From the NCBI GenBank assembly GCA_903918195.1, contig CAIXDS010000348.1, positions 1-51,363 on the forward strand: a stretch of DNA of 51,363 nucleotides, written 5' to 3'. The notes beneath the pieces were generated by a model. That model searched no databases, had not been told where the DNA came from, and saw only the letters and a list, made by a program, of their open reading frames with translations. Shown here piece after piece: positions 1-8,115 of this stretch. The DNA is from an uncultured Acetobacteraceae bacterium (GTDB lineage Bacteria > Pseudomonadota > Alphaproteobacteria > Acetobacterales > Acetobacteraceae). The position numbers and the translations under genes are program-made. Positions within the stretch are counted from its first letter, which is position 1. Every line of letters starts with the position of its first letter.

Positions 1-211
1 AAGCGGCGCCTTCCACGAAGGCTCCTCACCACTGGGATGCCGGACGCGATCCACACCTGCCAGGGATTGGGAGGTTGCTGGCAGCCTGGATTTTACCTTT
101 TTTAATCAATGAGATCGCTTAACCTAGTGCCTATGGGGCAGAGCCCCTGGCCTTGCTTGCTTAACTGGGCCACGCTTGCGCCCGCCTCGTTGCGCGTGTA
201 GCGCCCGGCGC
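1..211. other. Left-edge intergenic DNA, no gene assigned
   Basis: All three forward frames close by position 120 and none of the short tails is recognisable as the C-terminus of a known family. An imperfect hairpin (CTGCCAG at 57-63 with CTGGCAG at 77-83) lies ahead of a T-rich stretch near 92-106 and could end transcription of a gene to the left of the window. Positions 135-160 hold a copy of the dispersed repeat. In many alphaproteobacteria lnt follows ybeY and corC; those genes would lie outside this window, so the neighbour is unknown. Confidence 0.4.
135..160 (-). repeat. Dispersed intergenic repeat, copy 1 (short form)
   Basis: Read on the minus strand this is GCAAGG followed by a CCAGGGGCTCTGCCCC hairpin, the same core as the other copies. 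It carries only the first hairpin and lies 52 bases upstream of the lnt start. Confidence 0.6.
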
Positions 212-1732
212 ATGATGCAGGCTTTCCTCGCCCGTTTGTCCGCTCTGTCTGGCTGGCGTGCCGCGGCGGCTGCGTTCGGCCTCGGCGTTCTGTCGGCCGC
301 CGCGCTGCCGCCCGTGCATGCCATTCCGGTGCTGCTGCTGGCTGTGCCGGGGCTGCTCGCCCTGATCGGCAGCAGCCGCCGGGCGCGCGAGGCCGGGTGG
401 CGCGGATTTTGTTTCGGCTTCGGACATCACCTGGTCGGGCTGTACTGGATCACTGAGGCGATCCTGTTCGAGGCAGCGCGGTTCTGGTGGCTGGTGCCGC
501 TGGCGGTGCCGGCGCTGGCGGCGGTGCTGGCGCTGTTCATCGCTCTGCCCTGCGCCGCCGCCTGGTGGGTGCGGCCGGGCTGGCGGCGGCTGGCGGTGCT
601 GGCCGGCGCCTGGGTGCTGGCCGAACTCGCCCGCCAGTTCATCGCCACCGGGTTTCCGTGGAACCCCTGGGGCAGCGTGTGGGCGGTGCCCGGAATAGTT
701 GGCGACGTGGCGCTGCAGCCGGCCGCCTGGGTGGGCGTGCACGGCCTGACCCTGGTCACGCTGCTGCTGGCGGCCACGCCGGCGCTGGGCCGTCGCGCCT
801 TGGCGGCGGGCGCCTTCGTGCTGCTGCTGTGGGCCGGCGCGGGCACGGCCCGGCTGCATCTGGCCACAGCGTCGCCGCCGCCGGGCCTGAACGTGGTGCT
901 GGTGCAGGGCAACGTGGCGCAGGGGCACAAATGGGATCGCGCCTTTGTGATCCAGACCTTCGAGCGCCATCTCGCCTTGACCCGCACAGGCATGGAACAG
1001 GCCAAAAAGCCCGCGGTGGTGGTCTGGTCGGAGACCGCGAGCCCCTTTCTGCTGGAGCAGGACCCCGGCGCGCGGGCCGCCATCGCCGGCGCGGCGCAGA
1101 CGCCCGGCCTGATCGGCAGCGTGCGGTTCGACCCGGCGGGGCGGCCGCGCAACAGCCTGATGGCGGTGCTGGGCGATGGCCCGCCGGCTTCGGTGTACGA
1201 CAAATGGCATTTGGTGCCGTTCGGCGAGTACCAGCCCAGCTGGTTCCCGCTGCCGATCCAGGTGGTGCCGGGCGGCGGCTTCGCCGGCGGGCCGGGACCG
1301 ACCACATTGCACGTGCCGGGGCTGCCGCCGGTCGGCCCGCTGATCTGCTACGAGGCGATTTTTCCGGCCCAGGTGGCCGATGAAGCCGACCGGCCGGACT
1401 GGCTGGTGAACGTGACCAACGACGCCTGGTTCGGCAACTCCACCGGGCCGCGGCAGCATCTGGCGGCGGCCCGGCTGCGCGCGGTGGAGGAGGGGCTGCC
1501 GCTGATGCGCGCAGCCAACACCGGCATCAGCGCCGGCTTCGATGCGTTCGGGCACGAGCTGGGACGGCTGGGCCTGGGCCGGGCCGGGGTGCTGGTGCTC
1601 GCCCTGCCCGGCCATCTGCCGCCGACGCCAGCCGGCCGGTTCGGGCTGGCGGTGCCGCTGCTGCTCGCCGCTGGCGTGCTGCTGGCGGGCGCCGTGCCGG
1701 TGCCCCGGCATCGGAGCAGCGCCACACCCTGA
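212..1732 (+). CDS. lnt: Apolipoprotein N-acyltransferase
   Basis: Adds the third acyl chain to the N-terminal cysteine of lipoproteins in the inner membrane, the last step of lipoprotein maturation after Lgt and LspA. The 506-residue product has a run of N-terminal hydrophobic helices (about residues 5-220) followed by a periplasmic nitrilase-like domain. The expected catalytic triad is visible: Glu274 in WSETASPF, Lys331 in YDKWHLVPFGEY and Cys379 in LICYEAIF. A last hydrophobic helix with an Arg-rich tail closes the protein. I chose the ATG at 212; an upstream in-frame TTG at 176 would add 12 residues that do not look like a signal anchor. The length fits the family (about 510). The next gene is an XRE regulator, a common neighbour in alphaproteobacteria. 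Confidence 0.95.
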   Translation: MMQAFLARLSALSGWRAAAAAFGLGVLSAAALPPVHAIPVLLLAVPGLLALIGSSRRAREAGWRGFCFGFGHHLVGLYWITEAILFEAARFWWLVPLAVPALAAVLALFIALPCAAAWWVRPGWRRLAVLAGAWVLAELARQFIATGFPWNPWGSVWAVPGIVGDVALQPAAWVGVHGLTLVTLLLAATPALGRRALAAGAFVLLLWAGAGTARLHLATASPPPGLNVVLVQGNVAQGHKWDRAFVIQTFERHLALTRTGMEQAKKPAVVVWSETASPFLLEQDPGARAAIAGAAQTPGLIGSVRFDPAGRPRNSLMAVLGDGPPASVYDKWHLVPFGEYQPSWFPLPIQVVPGGGFAGGPGPTTLHVPGLPPVGPLICYEAIFPAQVADEADRPDWLVNVTNDAWFGNSTGPRQHLAAARLRAVEEGLPLMRAANTGISAGFDAFGHELGRLGLGRAGVLVLALPGHLPPTPAGRFGLAVPLLLAAGVLLAGAVPVPRHRSSATP

Positions 1733-1770
1733 TCGCCCTTATTGCCCGGTTAACGCGCTGTTGATGCCGG

Positions 1771-1802
1771 ACGGTTGTATGGATACCCTACTATACAACC
1801 GT
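1771..1802. promoter_or_regulatory. 10-bp inverted repeat upstream of the first XRE gene (putative operator)
   Basis: ACGGTTGTAT at 1771-1780 is perfectly complemented by ATACAACCGT at 1793-1802, separated by 12 bases. The right arm contains CTATAC, a plausible -10 element, so a protein bound here would sit on the promoter. The site ends 31 bases before the XRE start codon, which suggests autoregulation; that is inference. It could instead be a weak terminator for lnt, but no T tract follows. Confidence 0.4.
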
Positions 1803-1833
1803 GCCGGCTAGCGGGCGGCAATGAGGATCGGCG

Positions 1834-2280
1834 ATGTCGGGCGGTGTAGGCGGCGAGCGCGACCCAGCGGTTTCACGGCCCAATCCAATCGACGTGCATG
1901 TCGGCCAGCAGATCCGGCATCGACGGGCTGAGCTGGGCATTTCGCAGGAGCAGTTGGCGGCGGCACTGGGGATCAGTTTCCAGCAGGTGCAGAAATACGA
2001 ACGCGGCCTGAACCGGGTCGGGGCCTCCCGGCTGCACGACCTGACCCGCGCCCTGGACGTGCCGATCGGCTATTTTTTCGAGGACGTGCCTGACGGTCCG
2101 GCGGTGTCCCGCGGCGGTTTCCGCGGCATGCGCGAGGAACAGCAACCCGTGGAAAACGACATGCTGGGCCGGCGCGAGACGCTCGATCTGATACGCGCCT
2201 TTACCCGCATCACCGATCCGGCCGTGCGGCGCCAGGTGCTGGAGCTGGTCCGTTCACTCGGTCCCGGGGCAGCCAATTGA
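1834..2280 (+). CDS. XRE-family helix-turn-helix transcriptional regulator (first of a tandem pair)
   Basis: A 148-residue DNA-binding protein. After a short tail come PNPIDVHVG and an XRE/Cro-type helix-turn-helix at about residues 24-80 ([20 protein letters not shown] is the core), then a linker and a helical C-terminal part from about 108 ([20 protein letters not shown]) that probably dimerises. The same lead-in and HTH occur in a family of small alphaproteobacterial regulators found near lnt. The ATG at 1834 has GAGGATC just upstream. The target genes cannot be read from the sequence; the inverted repeat at 1771-1802 is a candidate site for self-regulation. A paralogue follows 220 bases downstream. 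Confidence 0.88.
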   Translation: MSGGVGGERDPAVSRPNPIDVHVGQQIRHRRAELGISQEQLAAALGISFQQVQKYERGLNRVGASRLHDLTRALDVPIGYFFEDVPDGPAVSRGGFRGMREEQQPVENDMLGRRETLDLIRAFTRITDPAVRRQVLELVRSLGPGAAN

Positions 2281-2411
2281 GTCGGGCGAGGTCCCGCGCA
2301 GATGGGGTTCGGGCGCTGCGCGCCCCGGTGGTGGGGCCTGCGCCGGCTGCCCGTGCCGGGGCGATCTGCGTGCCAATTTTAAGAATTGGAAACTTTTAAT
2401 TTATTCCTTCC

Positions 2412-2440
2412 TTGACGATCCTGGGTTGTGGCGTTAACGT
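2412..2440 (+). promoter_or_regulatory. Putative sigma70-type promoter of the second XRE gene
   Basis: TTGACG at 2412-2417 is followed after 17 bases by TAACGT at 2435-2440, in an AT-rich pocket (2380-2410) that stands out from the GC-rich surroundings. A start about 8 bases downstream would leave a leader of about 50 bases before the ATG at 2500. The -10 match is only partial. Confidence 0.35.
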
Positions 2441-2499
2441 TTTGTCAACCTCGCTCGGCGTCGCCGGGCCGTTGGGGGCGGAACAGGAGCGGTAGAGCA

Positions 2500-2994
2500 A
2501 TGTCAGGCGAGACCGGTGAGGCAGAGTTCCGGAACGGTGGCGCGGCAGAGTCTCTGACCAACCGCGCCGAGAAGGACTCGCGTCCGAACCCCATCGACGT
2601 GCATGTCGGCTCGCGGGTTCGGCTGCGGCGCACGCTGATGGGCATGTCGCAGGAACGCCTCGGCGAGGCGCTCGGACTGACCTTCCAGCAGGTGCAGAAA
2701 TACGAGCGCGGGGTAAACCGCGTCGGTGCCTCGCGGCTGTACGATCTGGCGCGCATCCTCGATGTGCCGATCAGCTTCTTCTACGACGACATGCCGGAGA
2801 GCGTGAGCGGCGTCCGGTCGCCGTCGCGCGTTCCGACCGGTTTCGCCGATCAGCAGGATGCGTTCGGCGACGACCTGCTCGGCAAGCGCGAGACGCTGGA
2901 GCTGGTGCGCGCCTATTACCGCATCACCGACGGCAGCGTGCGCAAACGGATGTTCGAACTCATCAAGTCGCTGACGCCTGACCCTTCGCACTAG
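2500..2994 (+). CDS. XRE-family helix-turn-helix transcriptional regulator (second of a tandem pair)
   Basis: A 164-residue regulator closely related to the one at 1834-2280: both share PNPIDVHVG, the stretch [19 protein letters not shown], and an LDVPI motif closing the helix-turn-helix (here about residues 42-95). The C-terminal part (ETLELVRAYYRITDGSVRKR) again matches the paralogue. The N-terminal tail before PNPID is longer. I chose the ATG at 2500 because GGAGCGG lies just upstream; an in-frame start at 2428 would run through the likely promoter. The pair probably arose by tandem duplication. Whether the two proteins form heterodimers or have diverged in target is unknown. Confidence 0.88.
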   Translation: MSGETGEAEFRNGGAAESLTNRAEKDSRPNPIDVHVGSRVRLRRTLMGMSQERLGEALGLTFQQVQKYERGVNRVGASRLYDLARILDVPISFFYDDMPESVSGVRSPSRVPTGFADQQDAFGDDLLGKRETLELVRAYYRITDGSVRKRMFELIKSLTPDPSH

Positions 2995-3028
2995 GCCGGC
3001 CCTGGCGTCCCCCAGCCCGACCGGGACG

Positions 3029-3679
3029 ATGACGCTGGCCGAGGTGCGCGCGTTCCTCGAGGCGTTGCAGCGCGCCGATCCCGAGCCGCGCAGCGAACTG
3101 GCCTATGCCGATCCGTTCACCTTGCTGGTGGCGGTGGTGCTGTCGGCGCAGGCCACCGACGTCTCGGTGAACAAGGCGACCCGCGGTCTGTTCGCCGCGG
3201 CCCCCACCCCGGCCGCGATGGCGGCGCTGGGGGTGGAGGGGGTTGCGCAGCACATCCGCACCATCGGGCTGTGGCAGGCCAAGGCGCGCAACGTGGCGGA
3301 ACTGTCGCGCCTGCTGGTGGAGCGGCATGGCGGGGTGGTGCCGCGGGACCGGGAGGCGCTGGAGGCGCTGCCCGGGGTGGGGCGCAAAACCGCCAACGTG
3401 GTGCTCAACGTGGCCTTCGGCGAGCCGACCATGGCGGTGGACACGCACATCTTCCGGCTCGGCAACCGCACCGGCATCGCGCCCGGCAAAACGCCGCGGG
3501 CGGTGGAGGATGCGCTGCTGGCGCGGGTGCCGCCGGAGTTGTTACGGCACGCGCATCACTGGCTGATCCTGCACGGGCGCTACGTGTGCAAGGCACGGGC
3601 GCCGGAGTGCTGGCGCTGCGTGGCGGCTTCGTGGTGCAAGTATCCGGAGAAGGTTGCGGCGCCGGCGGTGAAAAGATAA
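3029..3679 (+). CDS. nth: Endonuclease III
   Basis: Base-excision repair DNA glycosylase/AP lyase that removes oxidised pyrimidines. The 216-residue product has the helix-hairpin-helix LPGVGRKTANVV with catalytic Lys120, the catalytic Asp138 in VDTHIFRLGNR, and a C-terminal iron-sulfur loop with Cys187, Cys194, Cys197 and Cys203 in the family spacing C-x6-C-x2-C-x5-C. These positions match the Escherichia coli enzyme. The ATG at 3029 begins a conserved N-terminal helix. The gene lies 34 bases after the second XRE gene, so read-through is possible, and it ends against a repeat that separates it from the convergent hslU. Confidence 0.96.
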   Translation: MTLAEVRAFLEALQRADPEPRSELAYADPFTLLVAVVLSAQATDVSVNKATRGLFAAAPTPAAMAALGVEGVAQHIRTIGLWQAKARNVAELSRLLVERHGGVVPRDREALEALPGVGRKTANVVLNVAFGEPTMAVDTHIFRLGNRTGIAPGKTPRAVEDALLARVPPELLRHAHHWLILHGRYVCKARAPECWRCVAASWCKYPEKVAAPAVKR

Positions 3680-3680
3680 G

Positions 3681-3742
3681 CAAGGCCAGGGCTCTGCCCT
3701 GGACCCGGCAAGGGCCGAGAGGCCCCTGCACCCCATTCCTGG
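3681..3742 (+). repeat. Dispersed intergenic repeat, copy 2 (full form), possible bidirectional terminator
   Basis: AAGGCCAGGGCTCTGCCCTG forms a first hairpin (AGGGC/GCCCT), followed by GGACCCGGCA and a second hairpin built on GGGCCGAGAGGCCC, ending in TGCACCCCATTCC. It lies between the convergent ends of nth and hslU, where a bidirectional terminator would be expected. No long T tract follows, so intrinsic termination is not certain. Confidence 0.7.
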
Positions 3743-3798
3743 AAGGCGTTCCATTCTGCCGGCTCGCATGGCGCCGGTGGCGGGCCGCGCTATGCCGC

Positions 3799-5118
3799 CT
3801 ACAGAATGAACCGCGACAAATCCCCCTTCTGCGCCAGCGGGGCGACACGTTCGCGGACATAGGCGGCGTCCACCACCACTTCCTGGCCGCCGCGGTCGCT
3901 GGCGGTGAAGGAGATTTCCTCCAGCAGCTTTTCCAGCACCGTGTGCAGCCGACGGGCGCCGATGTTTTCGACGCGGTCGTTGATGTCGGCGGCCAGATCA
4001 GCCAGCGCGTCCACCGCGTCCTCGCGGAATATCAGCGTTACGCCCTCGGTGCCGATCAGCGCCTGGTACTGCTTGATCAGCGACGCCTCCGGCTCGGTCA
4101 GGATGCGGCGTAAATCCTCGCGCGAGAGCGGGGCCAGTTCCACCCGGATGGGCAGACGGCCCTGCAACTCGGGCAGCAGGTCGGCCGGCTTGGCCAGATG
4201 GAACGCACCCGACGCGATGAACAGAATGTGATCGGTCTTGATCGGGCCGTGCTTGGTGGACACCGTGGTGCCCTCGATCAGCGGCAGCAGGTCGCGCTGC
4301 ACGCCCTCGCGGGAGACGTCGCCGCCGCGGAAGCCGCCTTCGGTGGTGCGGGCGCAGACCTTGTCGATTTCGTCGAGAAAGACGATGCCGTTGTTCTCGG
4401 CGTGCGCCAGCGCGTCCTTCACCAGGCGGTCGTTGTCGAGCAGCTTGTCGGCCTCCTCGCGCTCCAGGGCGCGGCGGGCGGCTTCCACCGTCATTTTGCG
4501 CGGCTGCGCCTGGCGGCCGAACATGCCCTTCATCATGTCGCCCAGATTGATCATCTGGGCCGGCGGCATGCCGGGCATGTCGAACTGGCCGATCGGGTTC
4601 TGCGGCGCCTCGGCCACCGCGACCTCGACCTCTTTCTGTTCGAGTTCGCCGTTGCGCAGCATGCGGCGGAATTTCGAGCGCGTGTCGGCCGCGGCGTGCT
4701 CGCCGCAGAGCGCGGTGATCAGGCGCTCCTCGGCGTTCAACTCGGCCTTTGCCTGCACCTCGCGGCGGGAGGCGTCGCGCAGCATGGTGATGCTCACTTC
4801 CACCAGGTCGCGGGCGATGCTTTCCACGTCGCGGCCGACATAGCCGACCTCGGTGAACTTGGTCGCTTCCACCTTGAGGAACGGCGCCTGCGCCAGTTTG
4901 GCCAGCCGGCGGGCGATCTCGGTTTTGCCGCAGCCGGTGGGGCCGATCATCAGGATGTTCTTGGGCACCACTTCCTCGCGCAGTGCTTCGGGCAGTTGCT
5001 GGCGGCGCCAGCGGTTGCGCAAGGCGATGGCGACGGCCCGCTTGGCGTCGGTCTGGCCGACGATGAAGCGGTCCAGCTCCGAGACGATCTCCCGGGGCGA
5101 ATAGGTCGGGACGTCCAT
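3799..5118 (-). CDS. hslU: ATP-dependent protease HslVU, ATPase/unfoldase subunit
   Basis: AAA+ unfoldase that feeds substrates to the HslV peptidase in the cytoplasm. The 439-residue product opens with [17 protein letters not shown], has Walker A GPTGCGKT at 59-66, the intermediate I-domain at about 110-230, Walker B IVFLDEID at 245-252, a sensor-2 region near [10 protein letters not shown], and the C-terminal LSRFIL tail that inserts into HslV to activate it. All parts are present and the length is normal. It starts 11 bases after hslV on the same strand, so the two form an operon with hslV first. Confidence 0.97.
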   Translation of the reverse strand: MDVPTYSPREIVSELDRFIVGQTDAKRAVAIALRNRWRRQQLPEALREEVVPKNILMIGPTGCGKTEIARRLAKLAQAPFLKVEATKFTEVGYVGRDVESIARDLVEVSITMLRDASRREVQAKAELNAEERLITALCGEHAAADTRSKFRRMLRNGELEQKEVEVAVAEAPQNPIGQFDMPGMPPAQMINLGDMMKGMFGRQAQPRKMTVEAARRALEREEADKLLDNDRLVKDALAHAENNGIVFLDEIDKVCARTTEGGFRGGDVSREGVQRDLLPLIEGTTVSTKHGPIKTDHILFIASGAFHLAKPADLLPELQGRLPIRVELAPLSREDLRRILTEPEASLIKQYQALIGTEGVTLIFREDAVDALADLAADINDRVENIGARRLHTVLEKLLEEISFTASDRGGQEVVVDAAYVRERVAPLAQKGDLSRFIL

Positions 5119-5129
5119 GGTCTGTGTCC

Positions 5130-5705
5130 TTACCCGATCGTCTCGACGATGACGTTGTGGTTTGTGTAGACGCAGATATCGCCAGCGATTTTCATGGCGC
5201 GGCGGGCCACCTGTTCGGCCGACATGTCGGGCACTTCCATCAGCGCGCGCGCCGCCGCCAGGGCGTAATTGCCGCCCGAGCCGATGGCGATGATGCCGTC
5301 CTCCGGCTCCAGCACGTCGCCGTTGCCGGTGAGGGTGTAGCTGTGGTCGCGGTCGGCCACCGCCATCATGGCTTCCAGCCGGCGCAGGTAGCGGTCGGTG
5401 CGCCAGTCCTTGGCGAGTTCAACGCAGGCGCGCTCCAACTGGCCGGGGAAGCGTTCCAGCTTGGCCTCCAGCCGCTCCAGCAGGGTGAAGGCGTCGGCGG
5501 TGGCGCCGGCGAAGCCGGACAGGATGGTGTTGCCCGGGCCGATGCGGCGCACTTTCCGGGCATTGCCCTTGATGACGGTCTGGCCGAGCGTGACCTGGCC
5601 GTCGCCGGCCATGGCGACCTGGGCGCCGCGGCGGACGCACAGGATGGTGGTGCCGTGCCAGCCGATCGGGTCGTGGGGAGCACCGGTGAGGAATGGGGTG
5701 TTCAT
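5130..5705 (-). CDS. hslV: ATP-dependent protease HslVU, peptidase subunit
   Basis: Proteasome-like threonine peptidase of the HslVU complex. With the ATG at 5705 the product has 191 residues. The sequence [10 protein letters not shown] places the N-terminal nucleophile at Thr19 after removal of an 18-residue propeptide; AGDGQVTLG and the glycine-rich [17 protein letters not shown] are family motifs. An upstream TTG at 5738 would lengthen the propeptide and cross a palindrome, so I prefer 5705. It is the first gene of the hslVU operon and is divergent from hisB. Confidence 0.95.
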   Translation of the reverse strand: MNTPFLTGAPHDPIGWHGTTILCVRRGAQVAMAGDGQVTLGQTVIKGNARKVRRIGPGNTILSGFAGATADAFTLLERLEAKLERFPGQLERACVELAKDWRTDRYLRRLEAMMAVADRDHSYTLTGNGDVLEPEDGIIAIGSGGNYALAAARALMEVPDMSAEQVARRAMKIAGDICVYTNHNVIVETIG

Positions 5706-5714
5706 GACGGCGGG

Positions 5715-5730
5715 AGATGGCGCGCCATCT
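5715..5730. promoter_or_regulatory. 16-bp perfect palindrome ahead of hslV
   Basis: AGATGGCGCGCCATCT is its own reverse complement and ends 10 bases from the hslV start codon. On the hslV strand CTTGAT (5738-5743) and CCATCT (5715-5720) are 17 bases apart, loosely like a heat-shock sigma factor promoter, but a -10 this close to the start codon would leave almost no leader. It may be an operator or an mRNA hairpin. Confidence 0.3.
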
Positions 5731-5748
5731 GGTTGCAATCAAGCCATC

Positions 5749-5790
5749 ACCGCTCCGCGGGGGCAAGACGCACCGCTCCGCGGGGCAAGA
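5749..5790. repeat. Tandem direct repeat of about 21 bp in the hslV-hisB intergenic region
   Basis: The unit CACCGCTCCGCGGGGCAAGA occurs at 5749 (with one extra G) and again at 5771. Both copies lie between the divergent genes hslV and hisB. It may be a small duplication or a pair of binding sites; nothing else identifies it. Confidence 0.55.
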
Positions 5791-5879
5791 CAGCCGCGCC
5801 GGGCACCGGAAAATTCTTGCCTGGAGGCCGCATACGGTGAAACTTCCTTCACAGGTCTGTTTCGGGTAGTGCTGCGCGC

Positions 5880-6482
5880 ATGTCTCCGCAATCCGCCCGC
5901 ACCGTCAGCCTCAGCCGGACCACGTCCGAGACCGATATTGCGCTCACGCTTGACCTGGACGGGTCGGGACGGAGCGAAATCGATACCGGCATCGGCTTCC
6001 TGGACCACATGCTCACCGCGCTGGCGCGGCATGGGCTGTTTGACCTTGCGGTGCGGGCGAAGGGCGACCTGCATATCGATTTCCATCACACCACTGAGGA
6101 TGTCGGCATCGTGCTCGGCCAGGCGTTCTTCCAGGCGCTGGGCGACAAGCGCGGCATCAGGCGGTTCGGCCATGCCATCGTGCCGATGGATGAGGCGCTG
6201 GCCGAGGCGGCGATCGACCTGTCCGGCCGGGCTTTTCTGGCCTGGGACGTGGTTTTCGCGCGCGACAAGATCGGCACCATGGACACGGAATTGTTCGAGG
6301 AGTTTTTCCGTGCCCTGGCGTTCAATGGGCTTTTTACCCTGCACGTGACCCGTAAGGCTGGCAGCAATGCCCACCATGTGGCGGAAGCCAGCTTCAAGGC
6401 GGTGGCGCGCGCGTTGCGTATGGCCGTCGAACCGGACCCAAGGACGGCCGGGATTATCCCCTCCACCAAAGGTGCCTTATGA
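5880..6482 (+). CDS. hisB: Imidazoleglycerol-phosphate dehydratase
   Basis: Dehydrates imidazole glycerol phosphate to imidazole acetol phosphate in histidine biosynthesis. The 200-residue protein is the monofunctional type, without the histidinol-phosphatase half found in enterobacteria. Manganese-binding and substrate motifs are present: GIGFLDHML (about 37-45), DFHHTTEDVGI, and the second repeat AHHVAEASFKA; the protein ends IIPSTKGAL as is typical. The ATG at 5880 gives the normal length. It heads a plus-strand his cluster. A copy of the dispersed repeat separates it from the DUF2628 gene, so the operon may be interrupted or attenuated there. Confidence 0.97.
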   Translation: MSPQSARTVSLSRTTSETDIALTLDLDGSGRSEIDTGIGFLDHMLTALARHGLFDLAVRAKGDLHIDFHHTTEDVGIVLGQAFFQALGDKRGIRRFGHAIVPMDEALAEAAIDLSGRAFLAWDVVFARDKIGTMDTELFEEFFRALAFNGLFTLHVTRKAGSNAHHVAEASFKAVARALRMAVEPDPRTAGIIPSTKGAL

Positions 6483-6484
6483 GC

Positions 6485-6540
6485 TGGGGTCCAGGGGCCT
6501 CTCGGCCCTTGGCGGGTCCAGGGCAGAGCCCTGGCCTTGT
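6485..6540 (-). repeat. Dispersed intergenic repeat, copy 3 (full form), inside the his cluster
   Basis: Both hairpins of the family are present in reverse orientation, ending in AAGGCCAGGGCTCTGCCCTG on the minus strand. It fills nearly the whole gap between hisB and the DUF2628 gene, which run in the same direction, so a strict terminator role at this copy would cut the operon. Confidence 0.7.
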
Positions 6541-6543
6541 CTT

Positions 6544-6906
6544 ATGATGATTTTCACCGTGCATGTTAGACCCGGCACTGCCCCGGTGCTGGTGCCCGAG
6601 TCCTTCTCCGTGGCAGCCGCACTGCTAGGCCCGCTATGGTTGTTCTTCTTTGACGCCTGGATCGCCGCCGTGCTGGCGCTCTGCGCCGAGGTGGCCGTGG
6701 TGATGGCCACGGATGGAGCATTGCGCGTCGTGCTGGGGTTGGCGCTGCTATGGCTGCTCGGCGTGTCGGGCCAGGATTTGCGCCGCTGGTCGCTGGAGCG
6801 GCGCGGTTTTGTTCTGTCCCACGTGGTGGCGGCCGAGTCCGGTGATGCCGCCATGGCGCGCCTGCTCGACCTGCGGCCGGACCTGGTGCGGGAGGCATTG
6901 GCATGA
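6544..6906 (+). CDS. DUF2628 domain-containing membrane protein
   Basis: A 120-residue protein. After a short beta-like start (MIFTVHVRPG) a hydrophobic region runs over about residues 20-80 with two or three membrane segments (LLGPLWLFFFDAWIAAVLAL and VVLGLALLWLLGVSG), then a charged stretch DLRRWSLERRGFVLSHVVAA at about 82-100. This matches DUF2628, a family of small membrane proteins found between his genes in alphaproteobacteria. Its role is unknown. Two ATG codons (6544, 6547) are possible starts. The stop overlaps the hisH start (ATGA at 6903-6906), so translational coupling is likely. Confidence 0.85.
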   Translation: MMIFTVHVRPGTAPVLVPESFSVAAALLGPLWLFFFDAWIAAVLALCAEVAVVMATDGALRVVLGLALLWLLGVSGQDLRRWSLERRGFVLSHVVAAESGDAAMARLLDLRPDLVREALA

Positions 6907-7541
6907 AGGTGGCGGTGATCGACTACAACAGCGGCAACCTGGCATCGGCCTCACGCGCGCTGGCGCTCGCCGCGGCGCGGGACGGCATCGATGCGGTGGT
7001 GCAGGTGACCGCCGATCCCGATGCGGTGGCGCGGGCTGACCGGATCGTGCTGCCTGGCCAGGGCGCCTTCGCCGATTGCGCCGCGGGTCTGGCCGCCATT
7101 CCCGGCCTGCGCGATGCCGTGCTGGAGGGGGTGGCGCGTGGCAAGCCGTTCCTGGGCATTTGCGTGGGCATGCAGTTGATGGCCGAGCGTGGGCTGGAAC
7201 ACGCGGTGACGCCCGGCTTCGGCTGGGTTCACGGCGAGATCACCGCCATGGACCCCGAGGGCGGGCTGCGGCTGCCGCAAATGGGCTGGAACGAGCTGGT
7301 GTTTGAACCCGGCGCGCACCCGCTGCTGGACGGGCTGCTGCCGGGCGACCACGGCTATTTCGTGCACAGCTACGCGCTGGCCGGCGGCGACCCGGCGGAA
7401 TGCATCGCCACCACCGAGTACGGCGGCGAGGTGGTCGCCATGGTGGCGCACGGCAACCGTGCCGGCACCCAGTTCCACGTCGAGAAAAGCCAGGAGGTCG
7501 GCCTGCGCATCCTGGGCAACTTCCTGCGTTGGACACCATGA
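6903..7541 (+). CDS. hisH: Imidazole glycerol phosphate synthase, glutaminase subunit
   Basis: Class I glutamine amidotransferase that hydrolyses glutamine and channels ammonia to HisF, making imidazole glycerol phosphate and AICAR. The 212-residue product has the nucleophile Cys87 in GICVGMQL and the partner His192 and Glu194 in FHVEKSQ; the oxyanion region appears as LPGQGAF near residue 50. The start ATG overlaps the DUF2628 stop by four bases. A GNAT gene begins two bases after the hisH stop, separating hisH from hisA. Confidence 0.96.
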   Translation: MKVAVIDYNSGNLASASRALALAAARDGIDAVVQVTADPDAVARADRIVLPGQGAFADCAAGLAAIPGLRDAVLEGVARGKPFLGICVGMQLMAERGLEHAVTPGFGWVHGEITAMDPEGGLRLPQMGWNELVFEPGAHPLLDGLLPGDHGYFVHSYALAGGDPAECIATTEYGGEVVAMVAHGNRAGTQFHVEKSQEVGLRILGNFLRWTP

Positions 7542-7542
7542 A

Positions 7543-8115
7543 ATGACCGATACCGTGGCCGAGGCCGGGGCCCCCCCCCGGTCCAGCATGTCGGTGGAGC
7601 GCGCCACCGGGTTCAGCGACGACGACCTCGCCGCGCTGTGCGAGGCCGCCGACGCCGCCATCATCGACGGCGGCGGGTTCGGCTGGGTGAACCCGCCCGG
7701 GCGGATGGCGCTGGAGCGGTATTTCAAGGGCGTGCTGCTGGTGCCCGAGCGCACGTTGTTCCTGGCCCGGCAGGACGGCATCGTCGTCGGCTCGGCGCAA
7801 CTGGTCCGCCCGCCGCGCAACAACGAGGCGCAGGCGTTCTCCGCCAACCTGAAACACTCCTTCATCGTCCCCTATGCGCGCGGCCAGGGCCTCGCCACGA
7901 TGCTGACCGAGCGCGTGGAGGAAGCGGCGCGCGCGCTCGGGTATCAGGTACTGAACCTGGATGTGCGCGAGACGCAGGAGGCGGCGATCGCGCTTTACGA
8001 ATCGCTCGGCTATATCCGCTGGGGTATCCACCCGGCCTATGCGCGGGTGGGCGGACGCACCGTCCGCGGCATTTGCTACTACAAACTGCTGCAGCCGGGC
8101 GGGCGGGTGGGCTGA
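7543..8115 (+). CDS. GNAT-family N-acetyltransferase embedded in the his cluster
   Basis: A 190-residue acetyltransferase of the Gcn5-related fold. The acetyl-CoA pyrophosphate-binding motif A is visible as [21 protein letters not shown] (about 110-130), followed by [21 protein letters not shown], the usual C-terminal motif B. The substrate cannot be predicted. The start ATG at 7543 lies one base past the hisH stop and the stop overlaps the hisA start, so it is translated as part of the his operon. A G4C9 tract at 7567-7579 lies within codons 9-13; slippage would shift the frame, and Met16 (7588) is a possible alternative start downstream of it. GNAT genes at this place occur in related genomes, as I recall. 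Confidence 0.85.
   Translation: MTDTVAEAGAPPRSSMSVERATGFSDDDLAALCEAADAAIIDGGGFGWVNPPGRMALERYFKGVLLVPERTLFLARQDGIVVGSAQLVRPPRNNEAQAFSANLKHSFIVPYARGQGLATMLTERVEEAARALGYQVLNLDVRETQEAAIALYESLGYIRWGIHPAYARVGGRTVRGICYYKLLQPGGRVG

Noticed and set aside
161..1711. Long open frame on the minus strand antisense to lnt
   Set aside because: It is Arg/Gln/His-rich as expected of the shadow of a GC-rich gene; lnt on the plus strand has full catalytic motifs.
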